In this document: positions 7,381 to 16,661 of the stretch, in pieces | How positions within the stretch are numbered: the stretch's first letter is position 1 | Layout: every line of letters begins with the position of its first letter | Assembly: GCA_937960715.1 (NCBI GenBank) | Contig: CALGOO010000069.1 | Span: forward strand, 1 to 57,394 | Length of the DNA stretch: 57,394 nucleotides | DNA from: an uncultured Candidatus Competibacteraceae bacterium | Lineage (GTDB): Bacteria > Pseudomonadota > Gammaproteobacteria > Competibacterales > Competibacteraceae | Reading direction: 5' to 3' | Notes under the pieces: generated by a model | What the model saw: only the letters and a program-made list of their open reading frames with translations | Told to the model about the DNA's origin: nothing | The model's database searches: none | Program-made: the position numbers and the translations under genes

Positions 7381-10300
7381 TGGAACGGCTCGACCCGCTC
7401 TACGCACCGCTGAACGGCCTCAACCTGATCGAGGCCAGCGCCGGAACCGGCAAGACCTATACCCTGGCCACGCTGTATCTGCGCCTGGTGATGGAGGCGG
7501 CGATTCCGGTCAACCGAATTCTGGTCGTCACCTACACCAACGCCGCAACCAAGGAACTGCGTGACCGCATCCGCGAGCGGCTGGGGCAGATCCGGTGGGC
7601 GTTCCAGCGTGGCCGGGCCGAGGAGGACGATGAGTTTAGCCTGCGGATGCTGGATGCGTTGCCCGACCGTGATCTTGCCATCCGCCGGCTGAACAACGCG
7701 GTGCGCGGCTTTGACGAGGCCGCCATTTTCACCATTCACGGTTTTTGCCAGCGGGCGCTGGGCGACTGCGCTTTTGCCAGCGGACTGTCCTTCGAGACCG
7801 AGTTGCTGGCCGACACCAGCGATCTGCTGCGGGAAATCGTCGAGGACTTCTGGCGGCGGGAGTTTTATCCAGCCGCGCCGATGGTGGCGCAATACTTTCT
7901 GGATAAAAAATACAGTCCGGCGAAGTTGCTCGCCGACATCGGCCCCTATCTGGGCAAGCCCTATCTGGAAGTGGTCACCCCGGAAGGAGAAACCGATGGA
8001 GCGGTGTTGGAGCAGGCTTTTGCCGCCGCCTGGCGACAGGCGCGGCAACTGTGGCTGGAAGATCGGACCGGGATCGAGAATTTATTGCTCAACAGCAAGG
8101 CGCTGAACGGCAACGTCTATCGCAAGGATTCGATTCCTCATTGGCTGGAGGAGATGGATCGTTATCTGACCGCGGAGATTCCGAAGCTTGAGCTGTTCGG
8201 TAAGTTTGAGCAGTTTACCCGCTCCAAGCTGCAAGCCTCGCTAAAAAAGGGTCAAGCCGCGCCCAGTCATGCCTTTTTCGACGCCTGCGAGACGCTCAGG
8301 ACCGCCTGCGAAACCCTGGCCGACTACTGTCGGCATCGGATTCCGGTCAAGCTGCTGGCGTACTGCGACGCCGAACTGGCGGCGCGCAAGCGGCGGCAAC
8401 AGCTTCAATCCTACGACGATCTGCTGCTCAACCTGCGCGAAGCCCTGGCCGATCCCCGACGGGGCGCGGCCCTGGTCGATACCCTGCGCCATCGTTACGC
8501 CGCCGCGCTGATCGACGAATTCCAGGACACCGATCCGGTCCAGTACGACATTTTCCGGCGCATCTACGCCGGGGCGAATCATCCGGTGTTTCTGGTCGGC
8601 GATCCCAAGCAGGCAATCTACAGTTTTCGCGGCGCGGACATCTTCGCGTACCTGGCGGCCCGCCACGACGCCACCCGCGACTATACCCTCGATGTCAACT
8701 GGCGTTCCGACCCGCGCCTGCTGACGGCGTTGAACGCGGTGTTCGGCGCGGCCCGAAGACAGCCCTTTCTGTTCGATGCCATCGGTTTCCAGCCAGCGGT
8801 TCCGGCGGAAAAGAAGCGCCATGAGCCGCTCTGGATTCAAGGCCGAAACGAGCCACCGTTGCAACTGTGGTGGCTGGAGCCGGACGGCGATCAACCGCTG
8901 GCCAAGGGCATCGCCAGCGAACGGGCGGCCCGAGCGACCGCCGCCGAGATCGCCCGCCTGCTGAACCTGGGCGTGCGCGGCCAGGCCGGCAGCGGCGACC
9001 GGCCGCTGGCCGGCGGCGACATCGCGGTGCTGGTGCGCAGCCATCGGCAGGGTCGCATGATCCGCGACCAGTTGCTGCGCTTGCGCGTCCCTTGCGTTCA
9101 GCAGGTGGACGACAGCGTGTTCGCCTCCGCCGAGGCGCGGCAACTGGAGGAGTTGCTGGCGGCGGTGCTGGAGCCAGGCGATGAGAACCGGGCGCGCGCG
9201 GTTCTGGCCGACGACTTGTTCGGCTTGAGCGGCGAGACGCTGTACCGGCTGCGCGATGACGAACAAGCCTGGGCGCGGTGGCTGGAAACCTTTCAGGGTT
9301 ACCGGCAACAGTGGCGGGACGAAGGTTTCATCCATTTTTTCCGCGCCTGGCTGAACGAGCAGGCGGTCGCGTCGCGCCTGCTGGCGTTCCAGGACGGCGA
9401 ACGGCGATTGACCAATTTATTGCACCTGGCCGAACTGCTGCATGTCGCCAGTCGCGGTCATCCTGGCATGGCTGGCCTGCTCAAATGGCTGGGGGACCAT
9501 CGCCGCGCGCCGGCCAACCGGGACGAGGAGCAGCAAGTGCGGCTGGAAAGCGACGAGAATCTGGTGCGAATCGTCACGGTCCACAAGAGCAAGGGATTGG
9601 AGTATCCGGTCGTGTTTTGCCCGTTTCCGTGGGATGGCAAGCTGCGCGCCGGGGAGAGCGATCTGCTGCTGTATCACGATCCGGCGCGGCCGGGCCGAAC
9701 CGTGCTCGCCGTCGGCGCGGCCGAGGACGCTTCTGCCCGACGGTTCGCCCGCCGCGAGGAAATGGCCGAGAACCTGCGGCTGTTCTACGTGGCCCTGACC
9801 CGCGCCAAGCAACGCTGCTATCTGATTTGGGGCAAATACCAGATTCGCGGCAAGGCGGACGAAAGTGGAACCGCGCCGCCCGTCTGGCTGCTGCATCGCC
9901 CGCCGGTGATCGGACCGTCCCAGGATGCGCTGGCCGTCACCCAGGAACGGTTCAAGACCTTGGAGCCGGCGGTGTTGCGGGCCGAACTGCAAGCCGCGCT
10001 CGCGCCGGTGGACCAGGCCGTCGCCATTGCCTCCCTGCCGCGCGAGTCGGGCCAGGTTTACCAGCCGCCCGCCGTGGCGGAGCCGGCATTGCGGGCGCGC
10101 GCTTTTGTCGGACCTCCGCCGGAATCCTGGCGGGTGGGCAGCTTCACCGCGCTGACCGCCGGCCATGCGGTCGAAACGCCCGATTACGACACGACCATCG
10201 TCGTTCCCATCGCCGAAACCGAGCCGGTCGTGGAGACCATCCGCGATGTATTTGCCTTTCCACGCGGCGCGCGGGCGGGAACCTGCTTGCACGCGCTGTT

Positions 10301-10985
10301 CGAGCGGCTGGATTTTACCCAACGGGATCGGGAGCGATTGGAAACCCTGGTCGGCCGAACGCTGACCGGGCACGGCCTGGACGCGGCGGTCTGGACGCCG
10401 ACGGTGGCGGACTGGGTGGAGCGGGTATTGGCGACGCCGCTGGACCAAAGCGGTTTTACGCTGGCGACGGTCGCGCCGGAACAGCGGCTCGATGAATTGG
10501 AATTCACCTATCCGGTGAACGCGTTGCGCGCCGAAGCGCTGCGGCGGCTGCTGGAGCGGCACGGCTACGCCGCCGGCCCGTTCCGGGAACGGATCGAGAA
10601 TCTGGAATTCAGCCCGTTGCGCGGTTACATGAAGGGCTTCATCGACCTGGTGTTCAAGGCGGATGGGCGGTTCTATCTGGTGGATTACAAGTCCAACTGG
10701 CTCGGCGCGGGACCGGCGGCCTATCGCCGTCCATGCCTGGACGAGGCCATGGCTCGCGAATCCTATCTGCTGCAATACCTGATCTACACCGTGGCGCTAC
10801 ACCGTTATTTGCGGCTGCGCGCGCCGGATTACGACTACCAGCGCCACTTTGGCGGCGTGTTCTATCTGTTCCTGCGCGGCATGGACCCGACGCTGGGGCC
10901 GGAATTCGGGGTGTACCGCGACCGGCCCGCGCTGGCTTTGGTCGAGGCGCTGGATGATTTGATGGCGACTGGCTCTTTGACATGA
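7380..10985 (+). CDS. recB: Exodeoxyribonuclease V subunit beta, RecB helicase-nuclease
   Basis: A 1201-residue UvrD/SF1A 3'-5' helicase with a C-terminal RecB nuclease domain. Visible motifs are EASAGTGKT (Walker A, residues 18-26), VTYTNAATKEL (Ia), LIDEFQDTDPVQ (II), VGDPKQAIYSFRGAD (III), TVHKSKGLEYPVV (V) and LFYVALTRAKQR (VI). The nuclease site shows GTCLHALFE, GYMKGFIDLVF and VDYKSNWLG near residue 1101. With RecC and RecD it processes double-strand breaks for recombination. It overlaps amrA upstream (TGATG) and recD downstream (ATGA). A recC gene, commonly next to recB, is absent here. Confidence 0.96.
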   Translation: MERLDPLYAPLNGLNLIEASAGTGKTYTLATLYLRLVMEAAIPVNRILVVTYTNAATKELRDRIRERLGQIRWAFQRGRAEEDDEFSLRMLDALPDRDLAIRRLNNAVRGFDEAAIFTIHGFCQRALGDCAFASGLSFETELLADTSDLLREIVEDFWRREFYPAAPMVAQYFLDKKYSPAKLLADIGPYLGKPYLEVVTPEGETDGAVLEQAFAAAWRQARQLWLEDRTGIENLLLNSKALNGNVYRKDSIPHWLEEMDRYLTAEIPKLELFGKFEQFTRSKLQASLKKGQAAPSHAFFDACETLRTACETLADYCRHRIPVKLLAYCDAELAARKRRQQLQSYDDLLLNLREALADPRRGAALVDTLRHRYAAALIDEFQDTDPVQYDIFRRIYAGANHPVFLVGDPKQAIYSFRGADIFAYLAARHDATRDYTLDVNWRSDPRLLTALNAVFGAARRQPFLFDAIGFQPAVPAEKKRHEPLWIQGRNEPPLQLWWLEPDGDQPLAKGIASERAARATAAEIARLLNLGVRGQAGSGDRPLAGGDIAVLVRSHRQGRMIRDQLLRLRVPCVQQVDDSVFASAEARQLEELLAAVLEPGDENRARAVLADDLFGLSGETLYRLRDDEQAWARWLETFQGYRQQWRDEGFIHFFRAWLNEQAVASRLLAFQDGERRLTNLLHLAELLHVASRGHPGMAGLLKWLGDHRRAPANRDEEQQVRLESDENLVRIVTVHKSKGLEYPVVFCPFPWDGKLRAGESDLLLYHDPARPGRTVLAVGAAEDASARRFARREEMAENLRLFYVALTRAKQRCYLIWGKYQIRGKADESGTAPPVWLLHRPPVIGPSQDALAVTQERFKTLEPAVLRAELQAALAPVDQAVAIASLPRESGQVYQPPAVAEPALRARAFVGPPPESWRVGSFTALTAGHAVETPDYDTTIVVPIAETEPVVETIRDVFAFPRGARAGTCLHALFERLDFTQRDRERLETLVGRTLTGHGLDAAVWTPTVADWVERVLATPLDQSGFTLATVAPEQRLDELEFTYPVNALRAEALRRLLERHGYAAGPFRERIENLEFSPLRGYMKGFIDLVFKADGRFYLVDYKSNWLGAGPAAYRRPCLDEAMARESYLLQYLIYTVALHRYLRLRAPDYDYQRHFGGVFYLFLRGMDPTLGPEFGVYRDRPALALVEALDDLMATGSLT

Positions 10986-12841
10986 ACGATCCTCTGTCGA
11001 TGTTGGCCGAGCGCGGTCTGCTGACCGACCTGGACCTGCATTTCGCCCGGTTCATGAACCGGTTGGCCGGCGGCGGATCACCGGAATTGGCGTTGGCGGC
11101 GGCCTTGGCCAGCCATGCCACCGGCCAGGGCGATATCTGCGTCAACCTGCGACAATGGGCGCGGCGCTGGACCATCATGGTCGGGGAAACACCCTTCGTG
11201 CCCCCGCCGATCGGTGACTGGCTGGGAATTTTGCGCGCCAGCCCGGTGGTCGGGCGACCGGGCGCGCGTCAGCCTCTGATCCTCGACCGGCGTGGTCGGT
11301 TGTACCTGTACCGCTACTGGGAATACGAACACCGGCTGGCCGAGGACTTGTCGCGGCGAGCCGGAGAACCTGTGGCGACCGTGGACGAGGCGCGGCTGCG
11401 AGCCGATCTCGACCGGTTGTTTCCCCGCCATCCGCAATTGACCGGGCCAGACTGGCAGAAAGTGGCGGCGGCGGTGGCGGCGCTGAGGCGGGTTTGCATC
11501 ATTTCCGGCGGACCGGGCACCGGCAAGACCAGCACCGTGCTGAAAATTCTGGCGCTGCTGACCGGCCAGGCCGACGGCCGACCATTGCGCATCGCCCTGG
11601 CCGCGCCCACCGGCAAGGCGGCGGCGCGCTTGCAGGAAGCGATCCGCGCGGCCAAGCCCACGCTGGGATTGGAGCCGGAGCGGCTGGCGCCAATTCCCGA
11701 GGAAGCATCCACCCTGCATCGTCTGCTCGGCGCCCGGCCGGACTCGGTGTATTTCCGCCACGATCGCGACAATCCGTTGGCGGTGGACGTGCTGGTGGTG
11801 GACGAAGTATCCATGGTGGGATTGGCGCTGATGGCCAAGACCGTCGATGCGTTGCCGCCCACCGCTCGACTGATCCTGCTGGGCGACAAGGATCAACTGG
11901 CTTCGGTGGATGCCGGAGCGGTGTTGGGCGACCTTTGTTTTGGCGGCGGTCGATTTTCGCCGGAGTTTCGCACCCGATTGGCGGCGCTGACCGGCGAGGC
12001 GTTGCCGCGCGGCCGGATCACGCCCCCGCCGCTGGCCGACGCCATCGTGTTGTTGCGGCACAGCTACCGCTTTGGCGCGGCCAGCGGGATCGGCGCGCTG
12101 GCCCGAGCGGTGAACGGCGGCAAGGGAGAAGCAGCGGTGGCGTTGCTGACCGGTTCGCCCCGCGAGGATATCGTCTGGCGGACCCTGGCCGGTCCCGCCG
12201 AGTTGTCGGACCAGTTGGCGGAACCGATCGGAGAAGGTTTCGCGCCTTATCTGCGCGCGGCGCGGGAGGGCGCCGAGCCGGCGACCGTGTTTGAGCACTT
12301 CAACCGATTCCGGATATTGAGCGCCTTGCGCAACGGGCCCTTCGGGGTGGAAGCGTTGAACGACCTGTGCGAGGCGGCACTGCGCGACCGAGGCTTGGTG
12401 CAGTCCCGGCGGGACTGGTATCTGGGCCGACCGGTGATGATCGTTCGCAACGACTACAACCTGCGGTTGTTCAACGGCGATATTGGCATCACCTTCCCGG
12501 ATCCGGCCGATCCGGAACGAATGCGGGTATTTTTTCTGGGCAGCGACGGCGCGTTACGAAGTTTCGCCCCGGCGCGCCTGCCGGAGCACGAGACCGTCTA
12601 CGCGATGACGGTGCATAAGAGCCAGGGATCGGAGTTCGACCGAATCGTGATGGTCATGCCGACCGAATCATCGCCCGTGTTAAGTCGCGAACTGGTGTAC
12701 ACGGCGCTGACTCGCGCCAGGCAATGGGCGGCGTTTCACGGGCTGCCGGAGGTGCTCGCCGGCGCGGTCGAACGGCGGCTGCGGCGGTCGTCGGGTCTGC
12801 GCGACCGGCTGTGGGTGGAGCCGAGGGTTGGCATCGGTTGA
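10982..12841 (+). CDS. recD: Exodeoxyribonuclease V subunit alpha, RecD helicase
   Basis: A 619-residue SF1B 5'-3' helicase subunit of RecBCD. GGPGTGKTST (near residue 177) is Walker A, VVDEVSMVG is motif II, LLGDKDQLASVDAGAV is motif III, MTVHKSQGSEFD is motif V and VYTALTRARQ is motif VI. The length matches RecD (about 610) rather than RecD2 (over 700). It overlaps recB by four bases (ATGA), so the two are coexpressed. It converges on the membrane protein gene that starts at 14339. Confidence 0.95.
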   Translation: MNDPLSMLAERGLLTDLDLHFARFMNRLAGGGSPELALAAALASHATGQGDICVNLRQWARRWTIMVGETPFVPPPIGDWLGILRASPVVGRPGARQPLILDRRGRLYLYRYWEYEHRLAEDLSRRAGEPVATVDEARLRADLDRLFPRHPQLTGPDWQKVAAAVAALRRVCIISGGPGTGKTSTVLKILALLTGQADGRPLRIALAAPTGKAAARLQEAIRAAKPTLGLEPERLAPIPEEASTLHRLLGARPDSVYFRHDRDNPLAVDVLVVDEVSMVGLALMAKTVDALPPTARLILLGDKDQLASVDAGAVLGDLCFGGGRFSPEFRTRLAALTGEALPRGRITPPPLADAIVLLRHSYRFGAASGIGALARAVNGGKGEAAVALLTGSPREDIVWRTLAGPAELSDQLAEPIGEGFAPYLRAAREGAEPATVFEHFNRFRILSALRNGPFGVEALNDLCEAALRDRGLVQSRRDWYLGRPVMIVRNDYNLRLFNGDIGITFPDPADPERMRVFFLGSDGALRSFAPARLPEHETVYAMTVHKSQGSEFDRIVMVMPTESSPVLSRELVYTALTRARQWAAFHGLPEVLAGAVERRLRRSSGLRDRLWVEPRVGIG

Positions 12842-12881
12842 TGGAAGGCTTCGGTTGGAAGAGGCTCGGCCGGGAGCAAGG

Positions 12882-14339
12882 TCATTGAGCGGGAGAACCG
12901 AGTCGGATGGACTTGACCTCGAAATATTCGCTCATGCACTGATTCTTGAAATTTCCAGGGTCGGTTTCGAGATAGGCGGCGAACAAGGTCAGTGGCGGCC
13001 TCGAGATACCGCCGACGATGATCTCCGTCTCTCCCCGGTTCTTGGCAGCTTGGATCGCATCGAATCGGTCGCGTAGTTCCCGGGCGTAGCGATAACCTCG
13101 ATAGACATCCTTGTAAGCCTCGAAGATATTGGGCGATCCCAGCAGACTGATCATGAGCAATACGATCGCTGGCTGAATGAGGCGACGGTCATCGAGCGGG
13201 ATTTTCTGGCCCGCCGTAAAATGCGCCAGGATGATGAAGGAAGGATACCAGCCAAGCAAAAAAAGCAGCCAGACGACGCTTTCCGCTCGATCCGGTAGTG
13301 GATATCGATTGATCAGGAACCCAATTCCATTCAGTACGAAGATCATGATTATCCATAGAACCGGAAAGATCAGGAATGAACGGTTGAAATTTCCATCGGA
13401 GTAGAGCCAAGTTTTGGCGATGGGAAAGGTAATGACCAAAATGATGAGCGCCGATGCCCATAGTCCTAGGTTGGAAAGCCAGTACAGCAACCGTAATACG
13501 ACCCAGGGTGGATAAAGGAGTGTGGCCACCCCAGGTGTCAGTTTTAGTTGAGTGACCTGATCGAGTGTGGAATAGCGCTGGTAGTTGCCGGGCGCCAGTA
13601 CGCTGACGAGCGCGGCGCCGATGGCGATCAGCAACAGTCCGGTCCAGAACAGACGGGAATCGCGCCGCATCCACAGCGCATGGACAGTACCGCAAAAAAG
13701 AATCGTACCGGTCAATAAGAGGGAAATTTCATTCGCGCCGATGATGATGATCGCTAACAGGCTGGAAAGGGAGAAAATCAGTATCCGCGTATTCTTGCCA
13801 ATCGCGGTGGTTTCACGCCGAATCAGCAATCCCATAAGAAAAAGCAAAAGAACGTTTGGTATCTGGTAAGTAAAGCTTCCGCCAGGCCAATAAAAGGTTT
13901 GGGCAATGTTCGGCGTGCCGGAAATAAATAACACGGTGCATACCCCTCCGACAAGGAGAGCCGAAGCCTTCGAGACTTGACCTTGCGCTATTTTGGCGGT
14001 TAGAAAGGAAAAACCCAGCCAGGTTGATATCAGGAAAATAATGGGTGGATAGTGGTATATTTTAAGAATGTCTCCTGATAGGGAAAATGCGGTGTAGGCC
14101 AAATTCAGCGTGTATCGGCCCGACCAGTGTTCGTACCAGAACGCTTGGGCGCCAATGAATCCAAATTGCCTGGCTTTGGCGGCATAGCAAAAGTCATCGG
14201 CGGATGGATAGTCAAAAAGTGATAGCGTAATGAAAAGAGCGAGTACCGCTGTTACCATGAAAGCCAGTATGCCAATCGATATCTTGCCAACAAGGAATTG
14301 CTTGGAATTATTCATCCACATGGGGTTCTTCGACCTCAT
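12882..14339 (-). CDS. Polytopic membrane protein, DUF6056-like
   Basis: A hydrophobic protein of about 485 residues with roughly ten or more predicted membrane spans. The N-terminal LFDYPSADDFCYAAKA followed by WSGRYTLNL resembles the DUF6056 family and the acidic first loop of GT-C glycosyltransferases. That makes a lipid-linked sugar transferase role possible but unproven. The start is uncertain: ATG at 14339, 14321 or 14315, or a TTG at 14426; none has a strong ribosome binding site. The gene is visibly AT-richer than recD and argG. It shares the strand of the arn operon but is separated from it by a plus-strand gene. Confidence 0.7.
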   Translation of the reverse strand: MRSKNPMWMNNSKQFLVGKISIGILAFMVTAVLALFITLSLFDYPSADDFCYAAKARQFGFIGAQAFWYEHWSGRYTLNLAYTAFSLSGDILKIYHYPPIIFLISTWLGFSFLTAKIAQGQVSKASALLVGGVCTVLFISGTPNIAQTFYWPGGSFTYQIPNVLLLFLMGLLIRRETTAIGKNTRILIFSLSSLLAIIIIGANEISLLLTGTILFCGTVHALWMRRDSRLFWTGLLLIAIGAALVSVLAPGNYQRYSTLDQVTQLKLTPGVATLLYPPWVVLRLLYWLSNLGLWASALIILVITFPIAKTWLYSDGNFNRSFLIFPVLWIIMIFVLNGIGFLINRYPLPDRAESVVWLLFLLGWYPSFIILAHFTAGQKIPLDDRRLIQPAIVLLMISLLGSPNIFEAYKDVYRGYRYARELRDRFDAIQAAKNRGETEIIVGGISRPPLTLFAAYLETDPGNFKNQCMSEYFEVKSIRLGSPAQ

Positions 14340-14683
14340 TAAGGGTAACTTTATTGGGACGGGTCTCGGTTTTTCAGGTCTGGTCGGAGTTTCAGAATGA
14401 AACGCGCGGCGCCAAATCTGTTTCAAAATTTCACGCTGGATCGGCTGGCTTCGTTTACCATGCTCTTTAGATTACTTTCTATTTATCACTCCATCCCCTT
14501 GATTAACCAGCATACTATGGTCTGAAGCTCTCGATCGCGCGGAGGCTCGGCTTCTCTTGAAAAGTTGGTCTAATGTTTGCATTACGTATGCTAATTTACG
14601 CTGAGTTATGTTAGCTTATATTAACGAGCTACCCCAGCTTGGCCAGTTCCACAAGACGCCATGACTAGGAGGAGGAAAAGTCA
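14340..14683. other. AT-rich intergenic region between divergent genes
   Basis: About 340 bases hold no convincing gene. The right half is AT-rich and includes the promoter candidate for the PstS-like gene. GCTAA (14590-14594) and TTAGC (14611-14615) form a short inverted pair around the candidate -35 region. No Pho box was seen. Confidence 0.4.
14595..14622 (+). promoter_or_regulatory. Candidate sigma-70 promoter of the PstS-like gene
   Basis: TTTACG (14595-14600) and TATATT (14617-14622) are separated by 16 bases, about 60 bases ahead of the start codon. The -10 is good and the -35 moderate. Confidence 0.35.
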
Positions 14684-15727
14684 ATGCTTGCGCGCAATTT
14701 GCATCTTGCTTTTATTCTGTCGGTGGCTATCACGACTGGCGCTGTCGCCGCCGAATCTCTGCGTGACCATATCAGCATAGCCGGCGCAACCACCATTTAC
14801 CCATTCGCGACGGCGGTGGGCGAGCGATTTAGCCAAGCGGCCAAATTAAAACCTCCGCAAATTCAAGGCATCGGATCGGGCGCGGGTTTCAAGTTGTTTT
14901 GCGCGGGAATCGGGGTCGAAACGCCGGATATCGCGGTCGCGGTACGGCCCATGAAGCCCGAGGAACGGGAATTGTGCGAGAAAAACGGCGTCAAGGATAT
15001 CGTCGAAGTCCAGTTCGGGTTAATGGCCGTTGTCGTCGCTCAATCGAACGCGGGGGCGAAATTCCCTAACCTGAGCCGCAAGGAATTGTTTCTGGCGATG
15101 GCCAAGGAAGTTCCCGACCCGAAAGACGGCGCCAAGCTTGTGCCCAATCCCTACAACCTCTGGAAGGACATCAATCCCGCTTTGCCCAGCACCAAGATTG
15201 TGATGTGGGCGCCCGCCGAAATGCACGGTATCCACGATATCGTGCGGAAGCAAGTCATGCTGGTCGGTTGCAAGCAGGTCGACTCGATGCAAGCTCTGAT
15301 GGCGAGCGATCCCAAGGCGCTCGAAGCAGCTTGCCAACGCCCCCGCGAGGATGGCGCTTATGTTGAATTCAAGGAATTTGGCGCGGCCGTCAAGGAGTTG
15401 CAAACCAATCCCAACACCTTGGGCTTCATGTCGCAAACTCACTTCAAGCCCGGTTCCGGTTTGTCTCCCATCCCTCTCGATGGCTACGAATCGTCGGTCC
15501 TGAGCGTCTCTCATGGCGTATATCCCGTCGTGGAGCCGCTGCTGCTTTATGTCAAGAAAGCCAACCTGGGCGTCGTCGCCGGCCTCAAGGACTATCTGAC
15601 CGAGTTCACGTCCGAGGAAGCTATCAATACGAACCGGGGCTATCTGGTGCCGATGGGCGTGGTGACGTTGCCGCTGAGCGGTCGTAACCAGGCCCGGGCC
15701 AGCGTTGCGGGTCTAGGGGCGAATTGA
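14684..15727 (+). CDS. PstS-like phosphate-binding periplasmic protein
   Basis: A 347-residue type II periplasmic binding protein. It begins with a signal peptide (MLARNLHLAFILSVA, cleavage near VAA-ES). ISIAGATTIYPFA and QGIGSGAGFKLFCAG are the loops that bind phosphate in PstS proteins; DIAVAVRPMKPEE matches the family. A near-perfect AGGAGGAGG at 14667-14675 sets the start. No pstC, pstA or pstB gene is adjacent, so it may be an orphan binding protein or phosphate sensor. Its last 104 bases overlap the opposing arnD gene. Confidence 0.85.
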   Translation: MLARNLHLAFILSVAITTGAVAAESLRDHISIAGATTIYPFATAVGERFSQAAKLKPPQIQGIGSGAGFKLFCAGIGVETPDIAVAVRPMKPEERELCEKNGVKDIVEVQFGLMAVVVAQSNAGAKFPNLSRKELFLAMAKEVPDPKDGAKLVPNPYNLWKDINPALPSTKIVMWAPAEMHGIHDIVRKQVMLVGCKQVDSMQALMASDPKALEAACQRPREDGAYVEFKEFGAAVKELQTNPNTLGFMSQTHFKPGSGLSPIPLDGYESSVLSVSHGVYPVVEPLLLYVKKANLGVVAGLKDYLTEFTSEEAINTNRGYLVPMGVVTLPLSGRNQARASVAGLGAN

Positions 15728-16655
15728 TTCCACTCTTCGCCTGATCAACCGCCGATCCCTGGATCAGTAGCGTGCCCGTGCGGCCAGGCACGGTCCCGTA
15801 ACCCACCTGGTGCCGGGGCAAGGTATCCAGCGCCATTTCGCTGACCAGCGTCCGCAGCGCGCCGAGGCGGTAGCCCTGGTCGCGCCAGCCCGCGAGCAGT
15901 CGGTCGAGCACGGGCAGGAATTTCATGCCTTCCAGTTCGGCGTGCAGGGTGAATACATGGCCGGTCATCGGCGGCGTCGCCGTCAGCGCCAGCAAGCGGT
16001 CGGCGACGTTGTCCGCCGTGATTCCGTCCAGGCCGATCAGCTCATCCAGGGTCGGCAGCGTGGTCGGAAACTGCGGGCAGCGGATCGTCTCACCGCTCAC
16101 CACCGGCAGGAAGGGATGGGCGCCGCGCGCATCGGCGCAGCAGGTGAATCCCAATTCCGCGGTGAGCCATAGCGCGTGCGTGTTCATTTGCCAACCGGCC
16201 GCGCCATGCACGGTCGCCGCCGCGCCGAAAATATCGGCGTAACGCTCCGCCGCCTTCCTCATCTCGCGAACCGTCCATTCGCGGTCGGCCCCGGCGACAT
16301 GATCTTGCCAATACACGTGATCCCAGCAATGAATGCCGGTCTCGAACCCCGCGGCGCGGACGCGCCGCATCGCGTCCCCCGCGCGCCGACCGATGTCCGG
16401 TCCAGGCAGCAGCGTTCCGTAAAGCAAAGTCTTCAGCCCGTAGTGTTCAAGGATCGAGGTGCGTTTGACCTTGCCGAGAAAGCCGCGCCGGAACACCCGC
16501 CGGATCGCCCGGCCGGTGTGATCGGGACCCAGGCTGAACAGGAAGGTGGCGTCCGTCCGGTGGCGTTGAAATAGCTCGACCAGTCGCGGCACGCCCTCCA
16601 GTGTCCCCCGTAGCGTGTCGACGTCAACTTTGAGAACGAGCGAAGGTGTGGCCAT
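15624..16655 (-). CDS. arnD: 4-deoxy-4-formamido-L-arabinose-phosphoundecaprenol deformylase ArnD
   Basis: A polysaccharide-deacetylase-fold (NodB) enzyme of 343 residues. It removes the formyl group from undecaprenyl-phosphate-Ara4FN, facing the periplasm. VLKVDVDTLRGT, DATFLFSLGPDH, GIHCWDHVYWQD and VHGAAGWQMN are ArnD signatures carrying the metal-binding Asp/His residues. The last 45 or so residues are a proline-rich extension that runs into the 3' end of the convergent PstS-like gene, an unusually long tail. It is the last gene of the arn operon, six bases after the decarboxylase gene. Confidence 0.93.
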   Translation of the reverse strand: MATPSLVLKVDVDTLRGTLEGVPRLVELFQRHRTDATFLFSLGPDHTGRAIRRVFRRGFLGKVKRTSILEHYGLKTLLYGTLLPGPDIGRRAGDAMRRVRAAGFETGIHCWDHVYWQDHVAGADREWTVREMRKAAERYADIFGAAATVHGAAGWQMNTHALWLTAELGFTCCADARGAHPFLPVVSGETIRCPQFPTTLPTLDELIGLDGITADNVADRLLALTATPPMTGHVFTLHAELEGMKFLPVLDRLLAGWRDQGYRLGALRTLVSEMALDTLPRHQVGYGTVPGRTGTLLIQGSAVDQAKSGINSPLDPQRWPGPGYDRSAATSPRPSAPDSPGSY

Positions 16656-16661
16656 CTCGCC

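Noticed and set aside
9417..10775. 452-codon minus-strand open frame opposite recB
   Set aside because: Arg/Gln/Gly-rich shadow with no domain; recB motifs are continuous through this region.
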